From assembly GCA_028829895.1 (NCBI GenBank), contig CM054178.1, positions 69,885,835 through 69,949,834 on the forward strand: a DNA stretch of 64,000 nucleotides, written 5' to 3'. Positions 12,960-25,729 of this stretch are shown here, piece by piece. The position numbers and the translations under genes were made by a program. The notes below the pieces were generated by a model, which was not told the DNA's origin, made no database searches, and was given only the letters and a program-made list of their open reading frames with translations. The stretch's first letter is position 1, and each line of letters begins with the position of its first letter. The DNA is from Sinotaia quadrata. Taxonomy: Eukaryota; Mollusca; Gastropoda; Architaenioglossa; Viviparidae.

Positions 12960-14018
12960 TCAGTGTCCTTTCCCTTTTTCTCCCCTCTAAGATAAGAAGC
13001 AAAATACCCACAAACAAATCGTTCGGTTCCATAGTAAATAATACGCACAGAAGAACATTAATTTCTGAAAGTGCGACACTACAAATTCAGAAAGAGAATG
13101 GAGCTATTTATAACACTGCCAGCACTGGCAAAGAAAGTTGCGAAACAAAGAAAATGTGCTGTACGGGAGAATCTTCTCACGGAATCGGCAAAAATAAAAA
13201 TAAATTAAAAAAATAAAGCAAAGTATAAGATATGCTGAAAGGACTGAAGCAAAGACATATATTGCGGATCAAACTGAACGCTAACAAGGACAGAACCGAA
13301 CCTGAATACTAAAAGACTCACTGCTAAATTCTTAAGTGACTGGTGAGGTAGCCACATTTCACGAACATTGTACGGTGAAAATTATCTTTGTTCCAATCGT
13401 CATTCCAATCCAAGCTTCAGGAAAAACTCCGAGATGGCGTTCAGAAAATACTACTATCAACCACAAATATCGGTTGCAAGCTCTACTGCCACAAAAAAAA
13501 CCAACCATGACATATTAGAGATAATTATATACGAGAGCGCAGACATAACCTAAAAGTAATGTAGACTGCTTTTGTCGGTTAACAGTGTTCTACTTTTTAA
13601 AACTTGATGCTTCCTGGGACAGCCATTCTAGTAAAAACGGTTCTCCTGCGTAGATCCTTCGCAAGAACTTGTACACTGTCATGTACCCACTTGATTACAT
13701 ACATCACATGCTATTCCCTTGCTGGGGGTCACCTGGGAGAAATACAGTCCGATAGTGTCCAATGTCATTCCTTGCAGTCACGAAAAGTCACGTCTAATAA
13801 TGATTTATAAACGCGCAATAAAAAGCTGCCGAATTTTTCGATGGATTCGAACTGTATAAAATATCTTAAAACGCGAGTCAGGTATTTTTTTTAAAAATCA
13901 GTTTAGGCATTTAGTGGAAGAGTGAAAACATTAGAAATGTCGGAGTGCTCTGAGTTCAATTTACGGAGTATTTTTTTTCCTCACAGTTATGTGCACGCAC
14001 ATGTAAACACTCTTATGG

Positions 14019-14098
<80 letters not shown>

Positions 14099-14857
14099 CT
14101 ATTATTTTGATCGGAAATGTAAATGGCCACAACACCCAGACTCGGCATCTGTTCCATCTCTCGTCTTTGGCCAGGTCTATTATGGTTCGTTCCATCTCTC
14201 GATGGGCTCTGCAGAAGCGGATGTGGGCTGCGGCTCAACATAAGAGGCAGCCAGTTCTAATTGCAGGCGGTCTGCTAGCAGATCATCTTTCCATTTTGAT
14301 CTAAAGCAATTATGCGCATTACGCGGACACCAACCCACATCATGACCACGCACGCATGCCGGGAAACAAGATTCAACCAAGTAGGTTATCTCGGCCAAAT
14401 TGTCGAGAAAAGAAGAAAGAAAAAAAAATCTTTCGATGAATTCTAGCGAACCAGGTTAGCACTGGACACGTACTTTATCAAAAATGAAAAGAAAGAAAAA
14501 GCTTTTTAAAAAAAAAAAATCGACTTTTCGTTTCACAACATAAAAAGCACACTAGGTGTAATACTGGACGCGTTAATTAATAAGAGGTGTGTACATGTGC
14601 GCAAGTATTCACACGTTTTTTTGCTAGCGTAAAGTTGGCTGTTGAGGTACTTCATTTTTGAATTATAAGATTTATCTTATAAATAATGTATTTAATTACT
14701 GGATTATAAGACGTATCTTAAAAATAATTAAGTACATGATTCATTTCATAAATAAAAGTCTGATTGTTATGGTGTATTTTCTGTGCAATTTAAATGTGAC
14801 TGGGTAACGACTTATTAAGAACCCCATCAAAACAACAACAAAATATCATGACCCTAT
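12960..14857. other. Unassigned; GC-richer block at 14110-14400
   Basis: Several short frames occur (13336-13518, 13604-13810, 14180-14398) but none shows a known motif. In 14110-14260 the word gagagatggaac occurs twice on the minus strand in a block rich in CpG. It could be an old element or an exon; not decided. Confidence 0.35.
14022..14096. repeat. (AC)n microsatellite
   Basis: Uninterrupted AC dinucleotides. Confidence 0.97.
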
Positions 14858-15173
14858 TATTTAAGTATTTTTTTTAATATGATTTTCTTTTGACAGAGCA
14901 AATATAACATTACATTCCCAATTTCTATAAGTTAGGTATAGTCTATTTGTTAGAAAAAGCGCTAGTATTTAAGTATTTTTTAAATCTGATTTTCTTTTGA
15001 TAGAGCAAATATAACATTACATTCCCAATTTCTATAAGTTAGGTATAGTCTATTTGTTAGAAAAAGCGCTAGTATTTAAGTATTTTTTAAATCTGATTTT
15101 CTTTTGACAGAGCAAATATAACATTACATTCCCAATTTCTATAAGTTAGGTATAGTCTATTTGTTAGAAAAAG
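14858..15173. repeat. 107-108-bp tandem repeat, 3 copies
   Basis: Three near-identical units starting tatttaagtattttt at 14858, 14965 and 15073, each with cagagcaaatataacattac and gttaggtatagtctatttgt. Confidence 0.96.
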
Positions 15174-17639
15174 TAGCAAGAGATAAAATCAATAAGCTCG
15201 AAACTCACTGGGTCGGATTATCTCTGCTCTCGGTGTGGTTCACTAAGTTTTACTTTTGCTTACTGTCTGAAAGGTCCTTGAGTGTCATTCATCACGCCAC
15301 GTCCAAATCTCACGAAAACCGTTAACAGCAGCTTAGGGCAGATAAGTGCGAGTCCTTTCTAAATGAAAAGTCTCTACTTACAACTGATTTCCGAATGCCA
15401 TCTTAATTGCCTTTCTTAGTGTACAAATATTTTTGCATGGTTGAAATGAGGTCAAGCCGTCAATTTTTGCATTTTGCACCGATCTAAATATAAACTACTC
15501 TTGTACTTTCTTATTTTTTAAAAGTCATTTCAGTAAGGGACTTATCACTAACACTATAGAAGTGAACAGAATTCTGGTACAGCTGGCAAAGATTAGAGGA
15601 TTTAGTAACCTTTCTCATTTATGCTGGATTCAATCTTTCTCTTTCTATAGCGCAACCAAGAGCAATGCAGTCATTTGAAACAGACATGAAAGTAGCTTTC
15701 TTCACTATGATCCGTTTTTACAATGAAAAAAAAGCTTTATGCGTCCTACCACCATTTTTTTTTTTTTTTATCAATGAGAACAGACCTATCGCATAAATTA
15801 AAATTTCCATGAATAGTTAAGGAAAATTATGCTGATTTAGTCTCTGCGGTGGCTGTATGTCTAAATATAGAAACTTAAGTCAAGTGACGTCTCTTGACAT
15901 TTGACCCCTACATAGGAAAAAAAATTGTGTGTGGGTTGTAATTCCCGAATTAAACAATTTGCATTTTAACGTGGGTTTCGAATAACGGCTTCTGTCACGA
16001 CGACACTGATTGCTCCTAAGCACGCCATCAATTACACGTAGTGATGTCGCACACACGTGACATACCACAAAGCATAGCATGCAAGGCCACACAAACACTT
16101 AGGACGTAATATGAATATATATATATAGCCCACTGACTATATGCACACACGCACAAACGCACCCCCTCCCCAAACTATACACTCAAATATTGACAACAGG
16201 AAAACATAGTGTACTTTATAGATAGGCAAACATGGAGGGTGTTCAAAAGCAAGAAGGTAGGATTGACGGGTTGGGAAAAGTGCGTCACTTGACAAGGGTA
16301 AAGGCTGTAAGAAATTGTGATAATACAATTTATTTATTTTTTTTCTTTTATTGACCTATATTCCATTTTTGTTTTTCTCTTTTGATCTACAAGTAAACAA
16401 AGGTACGCCTTTGACATAATTTTACAGAAACAAGCTGTTATAGTTTAATCTGACCACCATTAACGATTAAATAAAAACAGAAGTATATAAATATCTGATA
16501 TTTACAAAAATATTTATCGAGCTGTACTTTTCATAATTAATTAATTATCAAAAATTATTGCACTGCAACTGCTAACAGTAATTTTGTGTCGTTAAAATGA
16601 CTCCTAACTAGTAAGTTCTTTTATCGAAAGCTGAGATTAATTAGTGAATCACAGCCATGAAGCATAATTTTATTCACGCTTTATTTATGAATATTGCCAA
16701 GGACGAGCATTGTTCTGTCAAAAAATTAAATATGCTCACCATACTCAAAAAAATAACTGCAGTTTTAACTCTCTCCATCAATTCCCTACAGAGTGCTATC
16801 AAATGAACTATAGAACTGTTTAAGGGAGATGTTAAAATTTGTTAAAATGTGACAACTATTTTAGAAGGGATGAAAGGTAAAAATGTCATCCACAGTTGTG
16901 TGGCAAACTTGAAGACGGGTCCTCTGGGGAGCGACTGGGAAAAAAGTTAATGAATAATGGCGAGCTGTGGTCAAATTAACTGTATCTACGTAGGTCCTGG
17001 CGGGATCTCGGACTCGCTCAGCTTGCAGCCACTCCAACAGAGGGGTGCATACACGCGGTATCCTACTCCAGTCCCCCCATACATGTATTGGCTTTCGCCC
17101 ACGTCTAATAGTAATAGTCAGTCTTTCCAACAGCCGATATGCTTGCTGGTTTGGTGTAGGTTTTACTTCCGCTTCTTTCCCTGATTTTGTAAACGAGACC
17201 AAGGGAGAGATAGACAGACAGACGAGAGAAAGGGACTGACAAATATGCCAGAAGATATAGAGATGAGAGACAGATACATACAGATACGGGAAAGACATAG
17301 AGAAAAAGACAGAATTACGAGAGAGATGAAAGATAGATTTATTATCTGAAAAAAGAAACATAGGATTGCTAGAAGCGAAGGGGTGCGGACTGGGTGGGAC
17401 ATTATTCTTTTCTATGTTATACGTATTTGTTCACAGAGCAAGGACTTTACTCTCTGCAATTTTTCAATGGCAAAACACTAACGTTCACAGCCTGGAGCCG
17501 ACTCTAAAATTGTTTCCAACGGACAAGACCTAAGTTAAGCAAGAAATGTAGCTATGAGCTAGAAATTTAGCTATGGAACGGCTAAGCACGATATGCGAGC
17601 TTTTCACCCCGAGTGGGAATCAAGTCAAGGACCTAACAT
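15174..17639. other. Unassigned; GC-richer block at 16930-17170
   Basis: The block 16930-17170 is open on both strands; a 166-codon minus frame (17361-16861) passes through it and reads KPTPNQQAYRLLERLTI and RKPIHVWGDWSRIPRV. No family is recognised and the flanking frame is low complexity. A minus-strand micro-exon (15382-15414) with gtaagtag donor is also possible. Confidence 0.35.
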
Positions 17640-18535
17640 GGCAGTACAGCATTAACGTGAAATAACATGACTGCAAGAGTGAAATAACATGAAAAGTAAA
17701 ATAATATGGCAGCATTAACGCGAAATAACATGATAGCGAAGACTAAATAGCTTGACAACAGTAACGCGAAATAACGACAGTATTAACATGAAATAAAATG
17801 ACTGCGGAGAGTGAAATAAACTTCACAGCAGTAACATGAAATAGCATGACAGGTGTATCAACATGACAATACTGATGTGAAATAACGTAGCAGCACTGAC
17901 GTGAAATAACATAATATCTATTAGTGAAACAATATGAAAGTACCGAAGTGAAAAAACGGTAACACTGGCATGTAATAACATGACATTGTTGTCGTAAAAT
18001 AACACGATAGCTATAATGTGAAATAACATGACAACACTGACGTAAAATAACACGATAACACTGATGTAAAATAAAACGAGTGAAATAACAATACAACACT
18101 GACGTAAAATAACACGATAACACTGATCTGTAAAATAAAATGAAAACAGTGAGTGAAATAACATGATAACACTGACATAAAGTAACAAGACAACGCAGAC
18201 GTCCAACAACATGATAACAATGAATGAAATAATTTGATAGAACCTAAATGATAGAACGACAGCACTGACGTAAACATAGTAATACATCAATGAAATAAAA
18301 TAATATGACAGCACTGGCGATAAAAAGCATGGCATAACTGACGTAAAATAATACGCACTGACGTGAAATATCATATCACTAAGTGAATAAAATGACAGCA
18401 GTGAACGAACAACAGCATGACAAACACTGATACGTGACAACATGGCAGCGCTGACGTTGACTCACTTGAAACAACATAACAGCACTGACTCACTGAACAA
18501 CATGACAATGCTGGTGTGAAACAAAATGTTACACA
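17640..18535. repeat. Diverged short-unit array, about 25-35 bp
   Basis: Roughly thirty imperfect units built on gaaataacatgacagcactg with many indels. The Tyr/Phe/Val/Ser-rich minus-strand frames here are products of the array. Confidence 0.85.
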
Positions 18536-18701
18536 CTTTCCACAAAACACCACATTCTTTAAATGCATAGCAAACAGTTCTGGTTATATACCGTCTGATA
18601 CTACAGGAGGCTAACAGTATTTATTAATCAAACTGACCACCGCACGCGACATGGCATCAAGTCCGACTTCAAGCTCGCTATTCGCACGTCTACTGATTTA
18701 C

Positions 18702-18748
<47 letters not shown>
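18702..18748. repeat. (CA)n microsatellite
   Basis: Uninterrupted CA dinucleotides. Confidence 0.97.
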
Positions 18749-18749
<1 letters not shown>

Positions 18750-19204
18750 TATGTGGATGTAAAGTTTTAAAGTTATAAAAATTAATCGAATCCAACATCC
18801 TAAATATGTTATTATCTAGTTATTATTAGTTTCTACTTATACTATACACTGAAAAGCAATACTGCTTACAAAATACTGTAATAAAATCAGTCATTCAGAT
18901 AATGAATTTTAAAAAAATTGCGCTTGCTATATCAATTTTGTAGTTGTATGTTATTTTTTGTTTTGTTTAATATGGGTGGGTGGCAGAGGACAGTATGACT
19001 GAGTTAGTCCAAGAAATAATACAAAATAAATTTCTAAAATATTATTTTTTTAAGGTAGAAACAAGTCTACTTGTACACTAGTAGCAGCTCTTGTGTTCAT
19101 TATGGTTTCTCTTTCTAATGTGATGAAGACAGGCGCACTAATGGGGCTTGTTGAAATAGAACACTGCATTTTACAATTACCACTAAACTGGAGTACATAC
19201 TTAC

Positions 19205-19303
19205 AAACGCATGGAATAATAGCATGCAAGGACTGCACGTCGCGAGGGGCTATTTTTAGGAAAGTCGATCCGATTAAATTGCAAAGCATTGAGGTGTCTG
19301 CGA
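19205..19303 (-). CDS. Candidate internal exon of an unidentified minus-strand gene
   Basis: A pyrimidine-rich acceptor (aatctccccttcag) and a consensus donor (gtaagtatgt) on the minus strand bound a 99-nt segment. One frame reads RRHLNALQFNRIDFP, then NSPSRRAVLACYYSM, and leaves two bases that pair in phase with the exon at 8725-8845. A second frame (beginning DTSMLCNLIGSTFLK) is also open, so the reading frame is not settled. A plus-strand frame over 19093-19320 is open too. Splice signals are the main support. Confidence 0.3.
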
Positions 19304-22300
19304 CTGAAGGGGAGATTTGACTTCACATTTTCATACATGCATCGAATTTATTAGCAATATTCAGAGGTACACTTACCACATTTCTTGTACACATGCACGC
19401 GTGTGCAAAAGAGCGTGCGCACGCGCATAAACAAACGCACGTTCGCGTGCGCAGCATAAGTATTGTTCCAAACGGTGTGACGTCGGCCAATTAAAGTGTA
19501 TCTTCTATGATTATTCCGTAATTTTCTGGCACTGACACACAACTAAAGCTATTGATCGACTCATTGTTCTTTTCGTTAGATTCTGCCCGTCAGCCACTCT
19601 GTGACGTGGCATAAGATCTGGATAAATCAATCCATCCTATATCACGCATTGCTGGGCACACGTGTGTTTGGTCTGACTAGTGATGTGCCGCCCCATCTCT
19701 TAAATAATAATATTAAAAAGATAGTATTCACAGAACCATAGACGCTGCTCTGTCAGACTAAAATATCAATGTATTTTATTTTTTAGTATCTACCTGTGTA
19801 TGTTGTCCTGCTGAGCTAGCTCTAAAAGTGGCTGGAAAAAAAAACCCAATAAAATAACACACACGCGCATGAGTAGATATACATAAGAAAAGGTGAACAA
19901 TAAAACAGTAAAACTGATACATTAAGGAGGCAGATGAAAATGTCACAATCGTTCAAAAGATGTTAAAGTGTGAGTTGGCTTGAAACGCACTGTGCACACA
20001 CACTATCTCTCTTTACATTCACTCACACACAAACACATACAAGCACTAACACATACACACACTCAACTAAAACCAGGATATAATCAGTACTCTGGTACTT
20101 TCAAGATGCGCTGCAGAAATTAAAAGTAAACTTTAAGATGCTTTACAGTTTATGCTTAACGGTTTAATATTCACATTTATGATATACATGCAAAGGAGAA
20201 GAAGAAAAAAATGAAGAAGAATTAGAAAGAAGAAGAAAAAGTTCGGGGAGGGGAGGAGAAAAATCAACGCGATTTGAGTTTACTAGATTCTTTTGCACAT
20301 TTTTTGTGTATAACTAGGTCAAAGTTAATAGAAAATACCAATTTGGCTTTTTACAATCCTGTTTATTCTTGACGCTGTAGTACACCCCCACACACACACA
20401 CACACCTCTCTTAACACAAAAGTGAACAAAATTAAGGTCAGTTATGTTTAGAGTGCAGTCAAGTCTTAATTTGTCTAACATAGTTCTTTTTGTATGTGTG
20501 TGTTCCGTCTGCCATTTACTTCCTGTGTGCCGGAAATTGCCTCTGAAAGATAATAGCCTTTGCGATCGCCCTTCGAATAAACAGAAACTTCTAAGGCAAA
20601 CATGACACCTTTAAGTTCAGCCGATAATGGTCTCGCGTATCGATCGCGCGGCAAATCTGATTAATTTGTAGATTCAATGCACCAAGAAACGGCAACTAGG
20701 TGATATCAATTAGGTTTTGGTTTCTTCTTGTTTCAGTCTGCAAGTTGTTGGTTGAAAAGAATGGTGTAGATTTAGTTTCTTCTTGTATCAGTCTGCAAAT
20801 TATTGTTGACTTTAAACGGAAGGTCTAAATAGGGTTTGTCAATCGGAGTATCGCGAGAGGTCGCTAGGGGTTCCCAAAGAGATCGTGATTGAAAAAATAA
20901 GCATCGTAGATATAGCAATTTTCATGCAGGGGTTCCCTAAAATCCCAGGGTAAAAATATTGAGAAAGCTGGTCTAAAGGAACAAACTAGTAACCAATCGA
21001 CGTTTGTACACCCACTCACACTCTCCCTTCCCCTCTGTCTCTCTCACACCCCATTCTCTTACTCTCTATCAGTCTATCTATATGTGTGTCTTCGCCCTAT
21101 CTAGCTGTCGTTCCAGTCCCCTCCTATTCAACTATGACCTACATTCGAAATGCGCGGTTTGAGAACTACTCCATAAAGAAATATCCATACAACGTACCTG
21201 ATGTTTCTTCTCCGCCCCCCCCCCCCCCCCCGCTTTTCCGACTCAGATCGAAACACAATTGATAATTTGCTTCCCTTTATTCAGATTCTCCTTACTCTCT
21301 GCCAGCGATGACTAATGTGGTTGATTTATTCCCCTTTGTCCTGGGCAGTTACAAACTATGCGACACATAGCAGGCCGATAAAATTAAAAGTATTTCTAAT
21401 TATCATTAACGGTTTGTACTTTATTTGTGGTTATCTCCCTTTCATGAGTGGATGAAACATCAGAAGCATGTCAAAAAATATAATAATAGTAATTCATTAT
21501 ATAACAATAATTCATCTTTTTACATCTTTAAACTAGGTCAGTTGTTGTTTTTTAATATTCAAACACGTTCCCCGAGAAAAAGTCTTTTATCTGGAAACAG
21601 ATATAATTCAAAGTAACGTTCTGTTTCGACGTGTGCATTTGCATTTTTATGTGGGTCCCATCGCAAACGAAACAAAAGTGGAAATATTGAAATACTGCCA
21701 TAAAACAGGCTGATTAAAACGATAAGATAATAAATATAGAGATCTATCACACACACACACAAAGACATGCTTTAAATGATTTTTAAAATGAATTCAGAGA
21801 CCTGACTAAAAAATAAAAGCTAGTTAAACTGTCACAGGGTCCAGCGATTGTCAACAAAGATAAAGTGGAACGCAAAGAGATCTATCACAAAAACAGGCTG
21901 TCTAAAATGATGAAAGACATGTCTCAAAATTGGTTGTTTAAAATGATGAAGTGGAAATATAGAAAGGCCTGTCACAAAACAAGCTATCTAAAATGATGAA
22001 GTGGAAATGTAGAAAGAACTATCTCTAAACAAGCTTTCTGAAATGATCAAGTGTAAATGCAGGGAGACTTACATCAAAAACTTGCGATCTAAAATGATGA
22101 AGTGGAAAAAAAGAACTGTCATAAAACAAGCTGCCAAAAGTGATGAAGTGGAAATGTAGAGAGACGAACTAGAAAACAGAATGAGATAACCTAAAAGTCA
22201 CGGTTTTAAAATGCCTGCCTTTTCACACAATCAGTTTCATTGTCGAAAGGGACGGGTAGAGATTGAGAGGAAACCAGATCAACGAGAAGCAATTCTAAAT

Positions 22301-22473
22301 AATAAAACAGATATTCCACCTGCAAAGCAGAGCGTCTAATGAAAATTTAAAGATCCAAGCCAATATGAGGATACGGAATGAAAATGCACTGTGTGACATT
22401 TTAGAATCGACAGTGGGAAGTTCAGTCCCTTTAGTATTTGTGTCGACTTCGAGATACTGTAGACTGGAAATCC

Positions 22474-22477
<4 letters not shown>
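19304..22477. other. No gene recognised
   Basis: Contains a donor-like gtaagtgt on the minus strand near 19371 behind a CpG-rich microsatellite-like stretch, a C-run at 21215-21231 and a TTATCTCCCTT motif at 21431. Nothing coding is supported. Confidence 0.4.
21860..22165. repeat. Diverged repeat of about 55-60 bp, 5-6 copies
   Basis: Units share aaaacaagctatctaaaatg, atgaagtggaaatgtaga and a variable ctgtcac part. Confidence 0.75.
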
Positions 22478-22540
<63 letters not shown>

Positions 22541-22570
22541 TGTGTATTTATGCATGTATGTGCGCGCGCG
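22478..22570. repeat. (GT)n / (GCGT)n microsatellite
   Basis: A GT run passes into gcgt units and a final gcgcgcg. Confidence 0.96.
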
Positions 22571-22946
22571 AGCTTATTAACGTCTTTAACTTCTAAAACC
22601 ATGAAATAGATGTTCCTTTAGAAAAACACGACTTGTCAATTTTCCCCAGATGTCCAACTGTCTTGACCGATCGAATTTTTTATTACAAAAACACTGGGTA
22701 CCATGGCAATGAGAGTAGCTCGCCGACATCGCGTTCCACTGAGGGAGCAGAAGCACGCCATCCTCAGAAAGTGGGAAGTTTTAAATTAGAAACGCTGAAA
22801 TATTCAGGGACTGAAGTGGTAGTTTCCGTGTATAAATTCTCCTTTCTTCCCCTATCTTGGAATTTTAAAAGCCTCCACTCTGCCATCTTGGACTTTACGT
22901 ATCACTGCGTAGAAACAACTATCCGTCACAGTTGCTATAACTCGAG

Positions 22947-23145
22947 GTGGGCTGTCGGAAAGTTAACACATGGGTCAAAGTGGGAGGTGGGCTATCGGAA
23001 AGTTAACACATGGGTCAAAGTGGGAGTGGTCTATCGGAAAGTTAACATATGGGTCTAAGTGGGAGGTGGGCTATCGGAAAGTTAACACGTAGGTCAAAGT
23101 GGGAGGTGGGCTATCGGAAAGTTAATACGTGGGTCAAAGTGGGAG
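22947..23145. repeat. 40-bp minisatellite, 5 copies
   Basis: Units gtgggctatcggaaagttaa then cacatgggtcaaagtgggag, with minor changes. Confidence 0.96.
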
Positions 23146-23757
23146 GTGGGGAATTTCTTTCGTCAGGCAAAACATCTCCAGAGATATATCAAATTTGCAT
23201 AATATAAATTTTAATAAGAAATCGTTATTTCCTTTTTTTGTTTGTTTCTTGTTGGTTCCTTGTTTATAAATATTGAATCAAAACATGACAGAAGAATGGA
23301 GTGCAGAGAATTCTCATTTCTGGCAAATTGGAAACAGAAACAAGTGTCACTTTTCAAATGGAGCCCACTAGAAACACAAGCAAATATTACTTCTCAACAT
23401 ATTTAAATTCATTAATCAACTTCTCACATTTCTAACATATTTTAAATTCACTAACCAACTTCGTTAATTAGTGTACTTATTGGCTGTCTTTTTAAAAAAA
23501 ATAAGCCAACAAACATACAGTCTGATTGTATAAATATACTTTGTCAATATAGTGTTATAAATGCCTGGAGAAAATAATATCTTTGGGAATTGGTATGAAA
23601 ATTTCTCAATTATTAATTTACTTACACGCATTGGAGGGGGGGGGGGAAGTTTCTTCAAAAAATGTTTTGAAGTGTGCATACAAATTTTGTATACTTATTG
23701 CCTATTCTAGAAAGTTTCATCAGTTTGTTCAAACACCTTCAATATAGTCTCACTTCG

Positions 23758-24211
23758 CCAGACCAAAGAAAGCTGACATAAAATAGCCTTATAATCAAGC
23801 CCAACTCGAGTCCAGTCCAAAGAAAGCTGACAAAATAGCCTTATAATCAAGCCCAACTCGAGTCCAGGCCAAAGAAAGCTAACATAAAATAGCCTTATAA
23901 TCAAGCCCAACTCGAGTCCAGGCCAAAGAAAGCTGACATAAAATAGCCTTATAATCAAGCCCAACTCGAGTCCAGGCCAAAAAGCTGACATAAAATAGCC
24001 TTATAATCAAGCCCAACTCGAGTCCAGGCCAAAGAAAGCTGACATAAAATAGCCTTATAATCAAGCCCAACTCGAGTCCAGGCCAAAGAAAGCTGACATA
24101 AAATAGCCTTATAATCAAGCCCAACTCGAGTCCAGGCCAAAGAAAACTGACATAAAATAGCCTTATAATCAAGCCCAACTCGAGTCCAGGCCAAAGAAAG
24201 CTGACATAAAA
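23758..24211. repeat. 54-bp minisatellite, about 8 copies
   Basis: Units agaaagctgacataaaatag, ccttataatcaagcccaact, cgagtccaggccaa. The 54-bp length keeps an 18-residue repeat open on the minus strand; two copies carry small deletions that change frame, so it is not a conserved coding repeat. Confidence 0.96.
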
Positions 24212-24493
24212 CGTAAAACGTGAACACAGGGAATAAGTGGGAGAAGAAGGAATAAGTGTCATCAATTCTATCATCACTATCCTCATTGTCAGAACATGTC
24301 ATTTCGAGTTGTAACATAAGTATCTAAAACTGGGAAATGATTAAATATTGGTGGAATTAATAATCTGAACGTAATGTCAAGCTTGACTTGTTGTTTTAGA
24401 AAATTCCTACTATAGGACCCTTCTAAGATTGCGCAATGCAAATAATTACTGAATGTGAATCATTTCAAATGAAGAAAACGGTGATACTGCATG

Positions 24494-24680
24494 ACGTTGT
24501 GCATTGTAAATGAATAAGTGTATATCAAAAACATTTCACAAGTAAAAACATAGTGCACTGTAAATGAACGAGTGTGTATCAAAAACATTTCACAAGTAAA
24601 AACATAGCGCACTGTAAATGAACGAGTGTATATCAAAAACATTTCACAAGTAAAAACATAGTGCACTGCAAATGAACTAT
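24494..24680. repeat. 60-bp tandem repeat, 3 copies
   Basis: Units of gtaaatgaacgagtgtatat, caaaaacatttcacaagtaa, aaacatagtgcact. Confidence 0.9.
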
Positions 24681-24769
24681 TGCATATAAAACGTATCCAA
24701 CATAATTGGATCTGATTACATCAAATTATGCACTGCAGATAAACTATCGTAATACAAGACATTTTAAAA

Positions 24770-25195
24770 TTAAAAATTTTAAAGGGTGGAGTTCATCACA
24801 TTGTATACTGTAAATAAACTATTAAATATATCAGACATTTCAAACAGACAAATGTTAGGCTGCATCACATTGTGTAACATAAACTATTAAATACATCAGA
24901 CAATTTCAAATAGACAAATGTTAGGCTGTATCATATTGTGTACTATAAATAAACTATTAAATATGTCAGACCATTTCAAAGAGAATACGACACATTAGGC
25001 TGTATCATATTGTGTACTATAAATAAACTATTAAATATGTCAGACCATTTCAAACAGAATACGACACATTAGGCTGTATCACACTGTATACTATAAATAT
25101 ATTATTAAATATATCAGACATTTCAAACAGACAAATGTTAGGCTGTATCATATTGTGTACTATAAATATACTATTAAATATGTCAGACCATTTTT
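24770..25195. repeat. Diverged 60-75-bp repeat, 5-6 copies
   Basis: Units share taggctgtatcatattgtgt, actataaataaactattaaa and tatgtcagaccatttcaaa. It may be a diverged relative of the 60-bp array to its left. Confidence 0.85.
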
Positions 25196-25198
25196 CAG

Positions 25199-25337
25199 TC
25201 ACGTGCGCCACTTACAAAAAGTGTCAGTGAATGCGTGCGAGTGTATTGAGGGGGAAAATATAAGGATTTGGGACGATTATCCAATGCAACAAAGGATGTG
25301 CACCATATGTTCCACAAGAACATGTTTTTACTTAGAA
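25199..25337 (+). CDS. Weak exon candidate between two tandem arrays
   Basis: An acceptor-like ccatttttcag is followed by an open segment reading HVRHLQKVSVNACECIEGEN, then a Cys-rich stretch QRMCTICSTRTCFYLE, ending before gtgagaatg. It is bounded on the left by the AT-rich array ending near 25195 and on the right by the 22-bp array. Cysteine spacing is suggestive but no family is recognised, and the segment could be non-coding. Confidence 0.18.
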
Positions 25338-25670
25338 GTGAGAATGTATCAGCTTACAGGTGAAAACATATCTGCTAGTAGGTGAAAACACATATGCTTA
25401 CAGGTGAAAACACATCTGCTAGTAGGTGAAAACACATATGCTTACAGGTAAAACATATCAGCTTACAGGTGAAAACAAATATGCTAGTAGGTGAAAACAC
25501 ATATGCTTACAGGTGAAAACATATCTGCTTACAGGTAAAAGCAAATCTGCTTACAGGTGAAACTGTAGCTGTTTATAGGTGAAAACATATCTGCTTACAA
25601 GTAAAAATAAATCTACATACAGGTGAAATATATTTCTTTATAGGTGAAACCATATCTGCTTACAGGTTAC
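25338..25670. repeat. 22-bp minisatellite with GT...AG units, about 14 copies
   Basis: Units are gtgaaaacatatctgcttac plus ag, with variants ctagtag and shorter units. The first unit is gtgagaatgtatcagcttac plus ag, directly after the weak exon candidate ending at 25337. Confidence 0.9.
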
Positions 25671-25729
25671 GTGTTAATTAGCTTTCCACGCTCTTCACCA
25701 AATACGAGTTTTTAATTAATTAATTACAA

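Noticed and set aside
13801..13870. tRNA B-box-like word (gattcgaact)
   Set aside because: No matching A box or cloverleaf around it.
17743..18443. 206- and 126-residue minus-strand frames resembling membrane proteins
   Set aside because: They are translations of the decayed short-unit array; hydrophobicity comes from the unit itself.
23707..24317. 18-residue repeat protein (AWTRVGLDYKAILCQLSL) on the minus strand
   Set aside because: Produced by a 54-bp noncoding repeat; units with deletions of 3 or other sizes break the frame and the same repeat is read in more than one frame.
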